A stretch of 64,000 nt of DNA from JAEUMW01 sp963734295 (lineage in GTDB: Bacteria; Pseudomonadota; Gammaproteobacteria; Burkholderiales; JAEUMW01), in NCBI GenBank assembly GCA_963734295.1, contig CAVTGS010000012.1, positions 248,001-312,000 on the forward strand, given 5' to 3'. Below the pieces are notes generated by a model that worked only from the letters and a program-made list of their open reading frames with translations, did no database searches and was not told the origin of the DNA. Below, piece after piece: positions 47,075-55,685 of this stretch. Each line of letters opens with the position of its first letter. Positions within the stretch are counted from its first letter, which is position 1. Both the position numbers and the translations under genes were made by a program.

Positions 47075-48292
47075 TCAAATCACGCGCTGCGCGCGCAGCG
47101 CCTCGATCTCTGCATCGGTAAGCCCGAGCAGATCCTTCAACACCTCGTCAGTGTGCTGGCCGAGCCGCGGACCCAGGTGCTTGATGCGCCCGGGTGTCTT
47201 CGAGAGTCGCGGCATGACGTTCGGCACGATCACCGTCTCGCCGAGATCGGGGTCGTCGATCGAGAGGAGATTGCGCCGCGCATGAAACTGCCGGTCGCCG
47301 AAGATGTCCGCGATGCTGTTCAAGGGCGCCGCCGGTGCGCCGACCGCGTTGCACCGGGCGAGCATCTCTTCGCGCGATAGCGAGCCGCACCAGTCGCGCA
47401 CGATCTCGTTCACGTCTGTCCGGCTCGCGATGCGAGCCTTCTGCTCCCCGTACAGGCTGCTCGAAGCGAGCTCGGGCCGACCCATCGCCTCCGCGAGCCG
47501 CCCGAACATCTTGTCCGTGGTGCAGGCGATGGCCACCCACTTGCCGTCGTGGGTCGGGAAGTGGCCGTAGGGACAGCCGCTTTCCATGTGGGGGCCATGC
47601 CGCTCCTGCACGGTGCCGTACATCGCATAGGCTGGCGCCAGCTCGTCGGTGCAGCGGAATACCGATTCGTAGAGCGCCGCGTCGATGTACTGGCCGCGCC
47701 CGGTCTTCTCCTTGTAGCGCAGCGCGAGCAGGACGCCGATGCAGCCGTACAGACCGGTGAAGTAGTCGCCGAGGGTGGTAGATCCGGCGGTCACCGGCGT
47801 TCCCTTGGGCATGCCGGCGAGATAGGTGAGGCCACCCACCGCGTGCGCCACCCGCGCGAACCCCGGGCGGTCCTTGTACGGACCGGTCTGACCGTAGCCG
47901 GACACGCGCAGCATGATCAACCCGGGGTTGATCGCGTGCAGCACGTCCCAGCCGATGCCCCATTTTTCCATGGTGCCGGGGCGAAAGTTCTCGACCAGGA
48001 CATCGGACTTCGCGATCAGATCCTTGAACATCTGCACGCCTTCGGCCCGGTGCAGGTCGATCGTCACCGACTTCTTGTTGCGCCCCTCGCTCACCCAGAC
48101 CAGGGTATCGCCGCGCGGTCCCGGCGTCCCGAAGTGCCGGCCGGTATCGCCGCCCACGGGATGCTCGACCTTGAGCACTTCGGCGCCGAACTCACCCAGA
48201 ATGCCCGCGCAGTAGGGCCCCGCGACCACGGTCGCGAGGTCGATGACACGGATGCCGGTGAGGGGCAGGTTCTCGGGGGGCTGCTGGTTCAC
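47075..48292 (-). CDS. smtB: Succinyl-CoA:malate CoA-transferase subunit B (CaiB/BaiF family III)
   Basis: With SmtA it transfers CoA from succinyl-CoA to (S)-malate. The 405-residue protein begins at a GTG (MNQQPPENLPLTGIRVIDL). Family III features are VVAGPYCAGILGEFGAEVLK, NKKSVTIDLHRAEG, VENFRPGTMEKWG, LRVSGYGQTGPY and the catalytic Asp in STTLGDYFTGLYG. It is about half identical by eye to the neighbouring smtA product, as expected for the alpha/beta pair, and the size fits Chloroflexus SmtB. Other CaiB-type specificities cannot be ruled out from sequence alone; the gene set decides. Confidence 0.88.
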   Translation of the reverse strand: MNQQPPENLPLTGIRVIDLATVVAGPYCAGILGEFGAEVLKVEHPVGGDTGRHFGTPGPRGDTLVWVSEGRNKKSVTIDLHRAEGVQMFKDLIAKSDVLVENFRPGTMEKWGIGWDVLHAINPGLIMLRVSGYGQTGPYKDRPGFARVAHAVGGLTYLAGMPKGTPVTAGSTTLGDYFTGLYGCIGVLLALRYKEKTGRGQYIDAALYESVFRCTDELAPAYAMYGTVQERHGPHMESGCPYGHFPTHDGKWVAIACTTDKMFGRLAEAMGRPELASSSLYGEQKARIASRTDVNEIVRDWCGSLSREEMLARCNAVGAPAAPLNSIADIFGDRQFHARRNLLSIDDPDLGETVIVPNVMPRLSKTPGRIKHLGPRLGQHTDEVLKDLLGLTDAEIEALRAQRVI

Positions 48293-48321
48293 GCGCGATG
48301 TCCGGATAAGAAGAGTGGCGT

Positions 48322-49629
48322 TCAGATGATGCGCTGTTGGCGCAGGTTCGCAATCTCGGCGGCCGTGAGATCGAGCAACTCGCGCATTACCTCGTAGGTG
48401 GCCTCGCCCAGGCGCGGCCCGAGATTGGTCACGCGCCCGGGCGTCTCGGACAGGGTCGGTACCACGCCGGGAATCACCACCTTGCCGAGCCCTTCCTCCT
48501 CGATCTCGAGCAGGTCGCCGCGCGCCCGGAAGTGCGGATCGGCGAAGATGTCGGCGATGCTGTTCAGTTTGCCGACCGGCACCTCCTTGGCGATGCAGCG
48601 TTCGAGCAACTCGTCGCAGGTGAGCCCCGCCGCCCACTCCGTGACGATCGCGATCACCGCGGCACTCGCCGCCAGCCGCTTACGCTGCTCGCCGTAGAGC
48701 GTGCTCGAGGCGAGTTCTGGCCGCTCCATCGCGTGGGCAAAGCGCTCGAACATCTTGTCGTTGGTGCAGGCGATTGCCACATAGTGGCCGTCCTTGGTTC
48801 GGAAATGGCCGTGGGGCACCGCGACGAAACTGCCGGCGCCTTCCCGTTCCCGCACCTTGCCGTAGAGGCCGTAGACCGTCGCCATCTCGTCCATCTGCCG
48901 GAACACCGCCTCGTAGATGCCGACGTCGATCACCTGCCCCTCGCCGGTCTTCTCCTTGTGGCGCAGCGCGAGCATCACGCCGATGACGCCGTACAAGCTG
49001 GAGATATAGTCGCCGAGCGGCGCGATCCCGGGAACGACCGGGGTCTCGTTGGGATATCCGGCGAGATAGGAGAGCCCGCCGAAGCCATGTGCGAGATGCG
49101 CGAAGCCGGGCCGGCGGCGATAGGGGCCGGTCTGTCCGTAACCGGATACGCGCAGCATGATCAGGCCCGGATTGGCGGCGGAGAGCTCCTTCCAGCCCAG
49201 TCCCCATTCCTCCATCGTGCCGGGGCGGAAGTTCTCGACGAGGACGTCCGATTTCGAGACCAGCTTGATGAAGAGTTCGACGCCCTTGGGGCGACGCAGA
49301 TCGATCGTGACCGACTTTTTGTTGCGCGCTTCGGAGAGCCAGGCGAGCGTCGCGTCGTGGCGCTTGGTCGCGGTGCCGAAGCGGCGCATGGGATCGCCGC
49401 CGATCGGGTATTCGACCTTCAGCACTTCGGCGCCGTATTCACCCATGATCGAGGCCGCGTAAGGGCCCGCGAGAAAAGTGCCGACGTCGATGACCCGGAT
49501 GCCGGAGAGCGGCAGGGGTTTGGTCGATTCGTTGTTCGAGGGGGCGGCCGCCGATGGATCGTCGGGGCCGACTGTCGACGCAGGCCGGACGGGATCCGGC
49601 GCGTCTTCTTCTGTCGGTGCCACTGTCAC
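48322..49629 (-). CDS. smtA: Succinyl-CoA:malate CoA-transferase subunit A (CaiB/BaiF family III)
   Basis: Partner of SmtB in making malyl-CoA. The core carries GIRVIDVGTFLAGPYAASIM, GGDPMRRFGTATKRHDATLA, WLSEARNKKSVTIDL, the catalytic Asp in APLGDYISSLYG and REREGAGSFVAVPHGHFR; these follow Chloroflexus SmtA closely. A long low-complexity N-terminal extension (Pro/Ser/Ala/Asp-rich) also occurs there. The start is uncertain: GTG codons at 49629 and 49623 have AGGGAG just upstream, while an in-frame GTG at 49671 would give 449 residues. Divergent from mct with a short shared promoter region. Confidence 0.9.
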   Translation of the reverse strand: MTVAPTEEDAPDPVRPASTVGPDDPSAAAPSNNESTKPLPLSGIRVIDVGTFLAGPYAASIMGEYGAEVLKVEYPIGGDPMRRFGTATKRHDATLAWLSEARNKKSVTIDLRRPKGVELFIKLVSKSDVLVENFRPGTMEEWGLGWKELSAANPGLIMLRVSGYGQTGPYRRRPGFAHLAHGFGGLSYLAGYPNETPVVPGIAPLGDYISSLYGVIGVMLALRHKEKTGEGQVIDVGIYEAVFRQMDEMATVYGLYGKVREREGAGSFVAVPHGHFRTKDGHYVAIACTNDKMFERFAHAMERPELASSTLYGEQRKRLAASAAVIAIVTEWAAGLTCDELLERCIAKEVPVGKLNSIADIFADPHFRARGDLLEIEEEGLGKVVIPGVVPTLSETPGRVTNLGPRLGEATYEVMRELLDLTAAEIANLRQQRII

Positions 49630-49738
49630 GTTCTCCCTAGTGCTCCGATCTGCCAACTTCGAGATGCGCACCCGTGGGCGTTGGCGACGCGGTATGCTCT
49701 AAACGATAACCCAAACCAACGTCCCCGGGGAGAAAGAA
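49630..49738. promoter_or_regulatory. Shared smtA/mct divergent control region
   Basis: About 110 bases separate the two arms of the glyoxylate-assimilation genes, so one regulator could control both. TATGCT (49693-49698) is a possible rightward -10. GGGGAGAAAG lies just ahead of the mct TTG. No clear operator repeat is visible. Confidence 0.35.
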
Positions 49739-50974
49739 TTGAACGCCATTCTCAAGGGTTTGCGCATCGTCGAAGGTGCAGCGTTCGTCGCGGCGCCATT
49801 GTGCGGCATGACGCTGGCGCAGCAGGGCGCGGACGTGATCCGTTTCGATCCGCTCGAAGGCGGGCTCGATGCGCGGCGCTGGCCGGTAACGGCACAGGGA
49901 AAGAGCCTCTACTGGGCCGGACTCAACAAGGGCAAGCGTTCGCTCGCCGTCGACACCCGCAGCCCCGAGGGCCGGGAGCTGATCGTGGCGCTGATCACGG
50001 CCCCCGGCGAAGGCAACGGCATCTTCCTCACCAATTTCCCCACCTCCGGCTGGCTCGGCTACGACGCGCTGCGCAGCCGACGGGACGACCTCATCATGAT
50101 GAACGTGACGGGGAATCCCGATGGCAGCTCGGCCGTCGACTACACGGTCAACTGCGCCCTCGGCTTTCCGTTCGTGACCGGCCCCGGACATGGCGCCGCG
50201 CCGGTGAATCCGGTGAACCACGTGCTGCCCGCGTGGGACGCTGTTGCCGGCGTGACCGCCGCGATGGGCATCCTGGCGGCGGAGCGGCACCGACGCCTCA
50301 CCGGCGCCGGACAGCTCATCAAGCTTCCGCTCGCGGACGTCGCGTTCGCGATGACGGGCAATCTCGGTTACATCGCGGAGGTGCAGGTGAACGGGACCGA
50401 GCGGCGGTCCTCCGGCAACTATCTTTACGGTGCTTACGGCTGCGAGTTCGAGACCGCGGACGACCGCTTCGTCTACGTGGCGGCCATCACCCGGCGGCAA
50501 TGGGACGAGCTCTGCAAGGCGACCGCGCTCGGCGACAAGCTCGCGGCGCTCGGTTCGTTGCTCGGCGTCGATCTCGCGAAAGAGGGCGATCGCTTTCAGG
50601 CGCGGGAGGCGATCACTGCGGTGCTCGCGCCGTGGTTCCGAAAGCGGACCGTCGATGACATCGGTCAGGTTTTCACAGGCACCGGTGTGTGCTGGGGTCC
50701 GTATCAGACGTTCGCGCAGATGGTCGCCGACGATCCTCGTTGCTCGACCGCCAACCCGCTGTTCTCGTTGCTCGAGCAGCCCGGCATCGGCTCGTATCTC
50801 GTGCCGGGATCGCCGCTCCAGTTCGCCGCCGTCCCGCGCGATGTGCCGCGGTGTGCGCCCCGGCTCGGCGAGCACACCGACGAGATTCTCGGGGACGTGC
50901 TCGGGCTCTCCGATGGGGAGATCGGCAAGCTGCGCGACGCCCGGGTCGTCGGCGGCCCGATCGAGCTCGAGTAG
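49739..50974 (+). CDS. mct: Mesaconyl-CoA C1-C4 CoA transferase (CaiB/BaiF family III)
   Basis: Moves CoA within mesaconyl-CoA from C1 to C4. The 411-residue protein starts at a TTG with GGGGAGAAAG upstream (MNAILKGLRIVEGAAFVAAP), then DVIRFDPLEGGLDARRWPVT, LNKGKRSLAVDTRSPEGREL, a catalytic Asp in VLPAWDAVAGV and the C-terminal PRLGEHTDEILGDVLGLSDG. GYLxE-type differences from the two Smt subunits and close match to Chloroflexus Mct as remembered support the assignment. meh follows six bases later, the next enzyme of the pathway. Confidence 0.9.
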   Translation: MNAILKGLRIVEGAAFVAAPLCGMTLAQQGADVIRFDPLEGGLDARRWPVTAQGKSLYWAGLNKGKRSLAVDTRSPEGRELIVALITAPGEGNGIFLTNFPTSGWLGYDALRSRRDDLIMMNVTGNPDGSSAVDYTVNCALGFPFVTGPGHGAAPVNPVNHVLPAWDAVAGVTAAMGILAAERHRRLTGAGQLIKLPLADVAFAMTGNLGYIAEVQVNGTERRSSGNYLYGAYGCEFETADDRFVYVAAITRRQWDELCKATALGDKLAALGSLLGVDLAKEGDRFQAREAITAVLAPWFRKRTVDDIGQVFTGTGVCWGPYQTFAQMVADDPRCSTANPLFSLLEQPGIGSYLVPGSPLQFAAVPRDVPRCAPRLGEHTDEILGDVLGLSDGEIGKLRDARVVGGPIELE

Positions 50975-50980
50975 GCCGCG

Positions 50981-51820
50981 ATGAGCGTGCCCTACGCTGA
51001 CTGGATCGGCAGAACCGACGAGGCGGAAGACACGATCGCGCTCGCCCCGGTCGAGGCGGCCGCGGCGATGCTCGACGACGGCATCACCCCGTTTGCAATC
51101 GGATCGCACCTCCCGCCGCTTTGGCACTGGTTCTACTTCCTGCCGAAGGTGCCGCAGTCCCGGCTCGGTGCCGATGGCCATCCCGAGCGCGGCGGCTTCA
51201 TGCCGCCCATCGATCTGCCGCGCCGCATGTTCGCCGGCGCCCGCCTGCGTTTTCTCCACCCGCTCGTCATCGGCCGGCCGGCGCTCCGGCACTCGGTGAT
51301 CCGCGATGTGTCGACCAAGGAAGGGCGCAGCGGCCGGCTCGCGTTCGTCACCGTCGGTCACGAGATCCGGCAGAACGGAAAGGTGTGCGTCGAGGAGGAA
51401 CAGGACATCGTCTATCGCGAGCCGGGCGCGCCGGTGGCGGCACCTCGAGCGGTCGCCCTGCCGCCGGTTCCAGCCGGCGCGTGGACGCGGATCGTGACGC
51501 CCGACCCGATCCTGCTGTTCCGGTTTTCCGCGCTCACGTTCAACGCCCACCGGATCCACTACGACCGGCCGTACGCCACGGCGACCGAAGGCTATCCCGG
51601 GCTGGTCGTGCACGGACCGCTCACCGCTGTCTTGCTGATCGAGCTCGTGCGTTTCGGCACGAGGCGAGCGGTGACGGCTTTCGCATTCCGCGGTCAGGCG
51701 CCGCTCTTCGATCTGGCACCGTTTCGCCTCGTCGGCCGGCCAACCGACCTGCGGGTCGAGCTGGAGGCGCAGGGTCCGGATGGCCGCACGGCGATGACGG
51801 CGAGCGCGGAGCTTGGCTGA
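50981..51820 (+). CDS. meh: Mesaconyl-C4-CoA hydratase (MaoC/HTD2-like)
   Basis: Hydrates mesaconyl-C4-CoA to (S)-citramalyl-CoA, which Mcl then cleaves. The 279-residue protein carries the FAS1-like dehydratase N-terminal hot-dog (LPPLWHWFYFLPKVPQSRLG, GFMPPIDLPRRMFAGARLRF) and a C-terminal hot-dog with the catalytic-like FNAHRIHYDRPYATATEGYP and LVVHGPLTAVLLIELV. It is in the same operon as mct. HTD2-type proteins also hydrate other enoyl-CoAs, but position in the complete set makes Meh most likely. Confidence 0.88.
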   Translation: MSVPYADWIGRTDEAEDTIALAPVEAAAAMLDDGITPFAIGSHLPPLWHWFYFLPKVPQSRLGADGHPERGGFMPPIDLPRRMFAGARLRFLHPLVIGRPALRHSVIRDVSTKEGRSGRLAFVTVGHEIRQNGKVCVEEEQDIVYREPGAPVAAPRAVALPPVPAGAWTRIVTPDPILLFRFSALTFNAHRIHYDRPYATATEGYPGLVVHGPLTAVLLIELVRFGTRRAVTAFAFRGQAPLFDLAPFRLVGRPTDLRVELEAQGPDGRTAMTASAELG

Positions 51821-51919
51821 CAGGTCTCGACAATCGGTGGCGATCCGTGTCTCCGTCGCCTATTCTTAGGGTATCTGGCGATCGTGAATCTTCGCCCGTT
51901 TCGAGGAGGGACGAACGAC

Positions 51920-52432
51920 ATGATGAGACGAATCTACTGCCTGGTACCGAATGTCGAGGTCGCCCGCAACGTGGTGAACGAGATGCTGCTGGCGCGGGTG
52001 GGTGATAAGCACTTGCACGTGCTCGCGAAGCGCGGGACGCCCCTCGAGGATCTCCCCGAGGCGACAATGATGCAGAAGTCGGACTTCGTTCCGGCCGTCG
52101 AGCGCGGGCTGGCGCAAGGAGGGGTGGTGGGGTTGCTTGGTGGCCTCGTCGGCGTGGCGCTCAATCCGGGCGCGATGGTCATCGCCGGCGGGATCATTCT
52201 CGCCTCGAGTCTGGCGGGCGCCGGCGTCGGTGCGTGGCTCGGCGGCATGATCGGCTTGAACATCGGCAACACGCGCCTCAAGCGTTTCGAGCAGGCGATC
52301 GAGAACGGCGAGCTGCTGGTGATGGTCGACGTCCCGCTCGCCCGCGTCGACGAGGTGAGCGAGCGCATCCGGCTCCACCATCCTACCGCTGAGCTCGAGG
52401 GCACCGAGGCGACGATTCCACCATTTCCGTAA
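51920..52432 (+). CDS. Small membrane protein with glycine-zipper segment
   Basis: A 170-residue protein starting at 51920, with GAGGAGGG nine bases upstream. A soluble N-terminal part (RRIYCLVPNVEVARNVVNEM, VGDKHLHVLAKRGTPLEDLP) resembles the ferredoxin-like DUF1269 module. A Gly-rich double membrane segment follows (VVGLLGGLVGVALNPGAMVI and LAGAGVGAWLGGMIGLNIG). A short soluble C-terminus follows, with LLVMVDVPLARVDEVSERIR. Function is unknown; such proteins are often stress-associated. It lies 100 bases after meh but is probably not part of that pathway. Confidence 0.7.
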   Translation: MMRRIYCLVPNVEVARNVVNEMLLARVGDKHLHVLAKRGTPLEDLPEATMMQKSDFVPAVERGLAQGGVVGLLGGLVGVALNPGAMVIAGGIILASSLAGAGVGAWLGGMIGLNIGNTRLKRFEQAIENGELLVMVDVPLARVDEVSERIRLHHPTAELEGTEATIPPFP

Positions 52433-52472
52433 GCGGCGGGGCTGCGAGCCGGCACGAGCACAAAAGAGACCG

Positions 52473-52982
52473 ATGGCAACCTTTGCGCTCGTCACACGAT
52501 GGCACCTCGAAGCCCCGGTGGAGGATGTCTGGAATGCGTTGGTCGCGGCCGAGGCATGGCCTCGATGGTGGCGGTACGTGCTCGCAGTGCAGATCGTATA
52601 CCCGGGTGACGCGGACGGATGCGGGGCGGTGCGGCGCTTCGTGTGGGCGAGCCGCCTGCCGTATCGCCTCGCTTTCGACATGCGTACCACCCGTGTCGAC
52701 AAGCTCCGGGTCATCGAAGGCACAGCCACCGGCGAGCTGAACGGAACCGGGCGCTGGGACCTCGCGACCACGGGCACGATTACCACCGCCCGCTGCACCT
52801 GGGTGGTGACTACCGGCCGCGCGTGGATGAACCGGCTCGCGCCGGTCCTCGCGCCCGTGTTCCGATGGAATCACCATGCCGTGATGGCGGAGGGCGGCCG
52901 CGGACTGGCGCTACATCTGGGCGCGCGCCTCGCGGGCTTCGACGCGGCCGAGGTGCCAGCGGCCGGTCCGGCAATTGCATGA
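52473..52982 (+). CDS. SRPBCC/START-like lipid-binding-fold protein
   Basis: A 169-residue protein of the polyketide cyclase/dehydrase-like helix-grip fold. The family start is ALVTRWHLEAPVEDVWNALV followed by WPRWWRYVLAV, then RLPYRLAFDMRTTRV, and a C-terminal helix LAPVFRWNHHAVMAEGG that closes the cavity. There is no signal peptide. Proteins of this kind bind small hydrophobic ligands or act in cell adaptation. It follows the glycine-zipper protein after 40 bases and may be co-transcribed. Confidence 0.8.
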   Translation: MATFALVTRWHLEAPVEDVWNALVAAEAWPRWWRYVLAVQIVYPGDADGCGAVRRFVWASRLPYRLAFDMRTTRVDKLRVIEGTATGELNGTGRWDLATTGTITTARCTWVVTTGRAWMNRLAPVLAPVFRWNHHAVMAEGGRGLALHLGARLAGFDAAEVPAAGPAIA

Positions 52983-53038
52983 GGCCCTGACCCAGCCGGC
53001 GGTCACGTCGACCCCCCGCGTCCAGTCTATAGCGCGCG

Positions 53039-54016
53039 ATGACGCATTCCCCTTGCACCAAGCCGCTGGTGAGCGTCGGCATGCCGGTGTTCAACGGCGG
53101 CCGCTACACCGAGCGCGCAATCGAGTCGCTGCTCGCCCAGAGCCTCGGCGACTTCGAGCTCATCATCTCCGACAACGCCTCGACCGACGACACACGGGCT
53201 TTGTGCGAACGCTACGCGCGCCTCGATGCGCGCGTCCGCTATCTGCGCCAGCCCGAGAACATCGGCGCGCCCCGCAATTACAACGTCGTCGTGCACGAGG
53301 CGCGGGGGACCTTCTTCAAGTGGTCGTCTGCCAGCGACGAAGTCGCGGCGGATTGTCTTGCCAAATGCATGGCGACTCTGCGGGCCGACAGCCGCGCGGT
53401 GCTGGCATTCGGCCGCACGCGCTTCATCGATGAAGACGGCACGCTCCTCGACGTCTACGACGGCGACTTTTCCGTAACCGGCGCGACGCCGAGTGAGCGC
53501 TTCGAATTCGTGTGCAGCCATCTGGTGCTCAACAACGCACAGAGCGCACTGATCCGGCTCGACGCGCTGCGCAGGACGGCGCTCGACCGCCTCTATCCGC
53601 ACGGCGATCCGGTCTTGATGGCCGAGCTGGCGTTGCAGGGGCGTTGGCACTTGCTGCCCGACGTGCTCGTTTATCGGCGCACCGGCCGCGACAACTTCAC
53701 GCCGCAGCGGACGCTCGCCGAGATCACGCGCATCTACGACCCGCGGCGCACGCGGCCCATGCTCCTGATCAATTGGCGACGGCATTGGGACTACTGCACC
53801 GTGGCCCTCGACGCCCCCATCCCGTGGGCCGAGCGCTTGCGCACGGTCCGCTACGCGCTCGCGCAGGCGACGCGGGATCGGCGCGCGCTGTGGGGCGACG
53901 TAAGGCGCATGGTCAAGCATGTGATCTCGCTTCGAGCGACGGCCCCCGAGCGCCCAGATTCCAAGGGGAGCACGCACGAAGTGAACGCGGCTCCCCTCAC
54001 CGATCCCCGGCGGTAG
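53039..54016 (+). CDS. Family 2 glycosyltransferase
   Basis: A 325-residue GT2 glycosyltransferase (GT-A fold). It has LVSVGMPVFNGGRYTERAIE, the nucleotide-binding LIISDNASTDDTRALC, and a metal-site region SSASDEVAADCLAK that replaces the usual DxD with SDE. The absence of membrane helices indicates a cytosolic enzyme acting on a polysaccharide precursor. It stands alone and converges closely (9 bases) with the response regulator–cyclase gene. The sugar donor and acceptor cannot be read. Confidence 0.85.
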   Translation: MTHSPCTKPLVSVGMPVFNGGRYTERAIESLLAQSLGDFELIISDNASTDDTRALCERYARLDARVRYLRQPENIGAPRNYNVVVHEARGTFFKWSSASDEVAADCLAKCMATLRADSRAVLAFGRTRFIDEDGTLLDVYDGDFSVTGATPSERFEFVCSHLVLNNAQSALIRLDALRRTALDRLYPHGDPVLMAELALQGRWHLLPDVLVYRRTGRDNFTPQRTLAEITRIYDPRRTRPMLLINWRRHWDYCTVALDAPIPWAERLRTVRYALAQATRDRRALWGDVRRMVKHVISLRATAPERPDSKGSTHEVNAAPLTDPRR

Positions 54017-54025
54017 GACTCTCCG

Positions 54026-55183
54026 TCACCCGCGGTGCAGATCGCTGTCGCCGCGCGGACCCCTGATCTCGCTGACGGCCATCGGTTTGGCGAAGCCCTT
54101 GAGGGTAAGCTCGCCCACCGCTTCGGCTTGGACGAGCTCCTCCACGTCGCACAGCACCCGCTGCGAGACCAGGACCTGACCCGCCTTCGCTTCGGCGCAC
54201 AGGCGCGCGGCGAGATTGGTCACCGTGCCGATAGCACCATAATCCACCCGGTTCTCGAAGCCGATGGCGCCGATGGTCGCGTAGCCCTCGGCGATGCCTA
54301 TCCCCAAGCCCAGCTCGATGCCGCGGCGGCGCCAGTGTCGGCCGAGCTCGTCGGCGGCGTCGCGCATGGCGAGCGCCATGCGCACCGCACGTTCCGTGGG
54401 GTTGGGCACCGCCACGGGATCGTTGAAGAACACCATCAGCCCGTCGCCGGTAAAGCGTTCCAGCGTGCCTTCATGCGCCTGGATCAGCCGCCCCATCGCG
54501 GCGTGGTAATCGCGCAGCACGCCCATCACTTCCTCCGGTTCCGACGTCTCGGCGAAGCTCGTGAAGCCGCGCAGATCGAGAAACACCACCGTCACTTCGC
54601 GGCGGTGGCTCAAGAGCGGATCTTGGGCGTTGCCGGAGACGATCAGTTCTGCGAGCTGCGGCGACACGAACCGCTTCAGACGCGACAGGCGCTCCAGTTG
54701 CTCGACCTGGTCGGCCACGCGGCGCTGCAATTCGTGGTTCCATTGCGCCAGATCTGCCGTCTGTGCTTCGAGCCGGGCGGTCTGCTGCTGGACCTGATCG
54801 TGGAGCGCCTTGATACGGAGCATCGATTTGACCCGCGCCACCAGTGCGGCCTGATCGACGGGCTTCGTGAGGTATTCGTCGGCGCCCGCTTCGAGCCCGG
54901 CGACGACATCCTGTGAGCCCGTCTTCGCGGTGACCATGATGATCGGCATGAACGGGAGGCAGGCATCCCCCTTGAGGCGCCGGCAGACCTCGATCCCGTC
55001 CAGCTTCGGCATCATGACGTCGAGCAAGAGCAGGTCTGGCTGCTGCCCTCCGGCGATCGCCAGGGCCTCTTCGCCGTCGCTCGCCGTTAGGATCTCATAG
55101 CCGTGGGCGGCGAGCCGGGCCTCGAAGATGTCCCGATTGTCCGGGTTGTCGTCCGCGACGAGAATGCGCGGCGGCGTCCGCAC
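54026..55183 (-). CDS. Response regulator with class III nucleotide cyclase domain
   Basis: A 385-residue protein. The N-terminal receiver has the acidic pocket in ILVADDNPDNRD, the phospho-acceptor Asp in LLLLDVMMPKLDG and Lys in YLTKPVDQAAL. A coiled coil (~residues 125-170) links it to a class III adenylate/guanylate cyclase domain with the metal-binding Asp residues in VVFLDLRGFTSFAE and RFTGDGLMVFFND, and GFENRVDYGAIGTVTNLAARL. Phosphorylation probably controls cAMP or cGMP synthesis. It is the last gene of a histidine kinase–response regulator–response regulator run. Confidence 0.9.
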   Translation of the reverse strand: MRTPPRILVADDNPDNRDIFEARLAAHGYEILTASDGEEALAIAGGQQPDLLLLDVMMPKLDGIEVCRRLKGDACLPFMPIIMVTAKTGSQDVVAGLEAGADEYLTKPVDQAALVARVKSMLRIKALHDQVQQQTARLEAQTADLAQWNHELQRRVADQVEQLERLSRLKRFVSPQLAELIVSGNAQDPLLSHRREVTVVFLDLRGFTSFAETSEPEEVMGVLRDYHAAMGRLIQAHEGTLERFTGDGLMVFFNDPVAVPNPTERAVRMALAMRDAADELGRHWRRRGIELGLGIGIAEGYATIGAIGFENRVDYGAIGTVTNLAARLCAEAKAGQVLVSQRVLCDVEELVQAEAVGELTLKGFAKPMAVSEIRGPRGDSDLHRG

Positions 55184-55193
55184 GATCGGCGCC

Positions 55194-55571
55194 TCAGGAG
55201 TCGGCCGCAGCCAGGTACTCCCGCACCTTGGCGAGGAGCTGGCGCGGGCTGTAGGGCTTCGTGACGTAGCCGTCGCAGCCCGCCTCGTACGCCTTGACGT
55301 CGTCGCCGCTCAGCGCGAAGGAGGTGACCGCGATGATCGGGATCGGTCGTAGCGCGGGATTGGCCTTGATGCGGCGTGTCGCCTCGTACCCGTCGAGACC
55401 CGGGAGCTGAATGTCCATGAGGATGAGATCGGGGCGATGCGTCTCCGCCATGGCCACGCCCTCCGGGCCGGTGACGGCCTCGATCAGCTCGTAGCCGACG
55501 CTCGTGAGGAGATCGCGCAGGATGCGCCGGTTGTCCTCCTGATCCTCGATCACCAGGATGCGCTTGCTCAT
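55194..55571 (-). CDS. Single-domain response regulator
   Basis: A 125-residue receiver domain only, starting MSKRILVIEDQEDNRRILRD. The acidic pocket (EDQED), the phospho-acceptor Asp in LILMDIQLPGLDGYEA, Thr in IAVTSFALSG and Lys in DGYVTKPYSPRQL are all present. It lacks an output domain (CheY/DivK-like), so it probably relays phosphate between the kinase and another partner. The ATG at 55571 is the family start. It is 10 bases upstream of the regulator–cyclase gene. Confidence 0.9.
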   Translation of the reverse strand: MSKRILVIEDQEDNRRILRDLLTSVGYELIEAVTGPEGVAMAETHRPDLILMDIQLPGLDGYEATRRIKANPALRPIPIIAVTSFALSGDDVKAYEAGCDGYVTKPYSPRQLLAKVREYLAAADS

Positions 55572-55685
55572 GTTGCCGCCTCCGAACCGTGTCGTGTCGC
55601 TCGTACCGATCGCAGCGTCGGCGGCTGGCCGCATTCGCTTTGCCGTCGATCCCCATGCTTCGCAGGGGACCCCTCGCCGGGTAGC

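Noticed and set aside
49630..49671. smtA start at the GTG at 49671
   Set aside because: Possible, but AGGGAG lies just before the GTG at 49629/49623 and the extra residues are not conserved; kept as an alternative.
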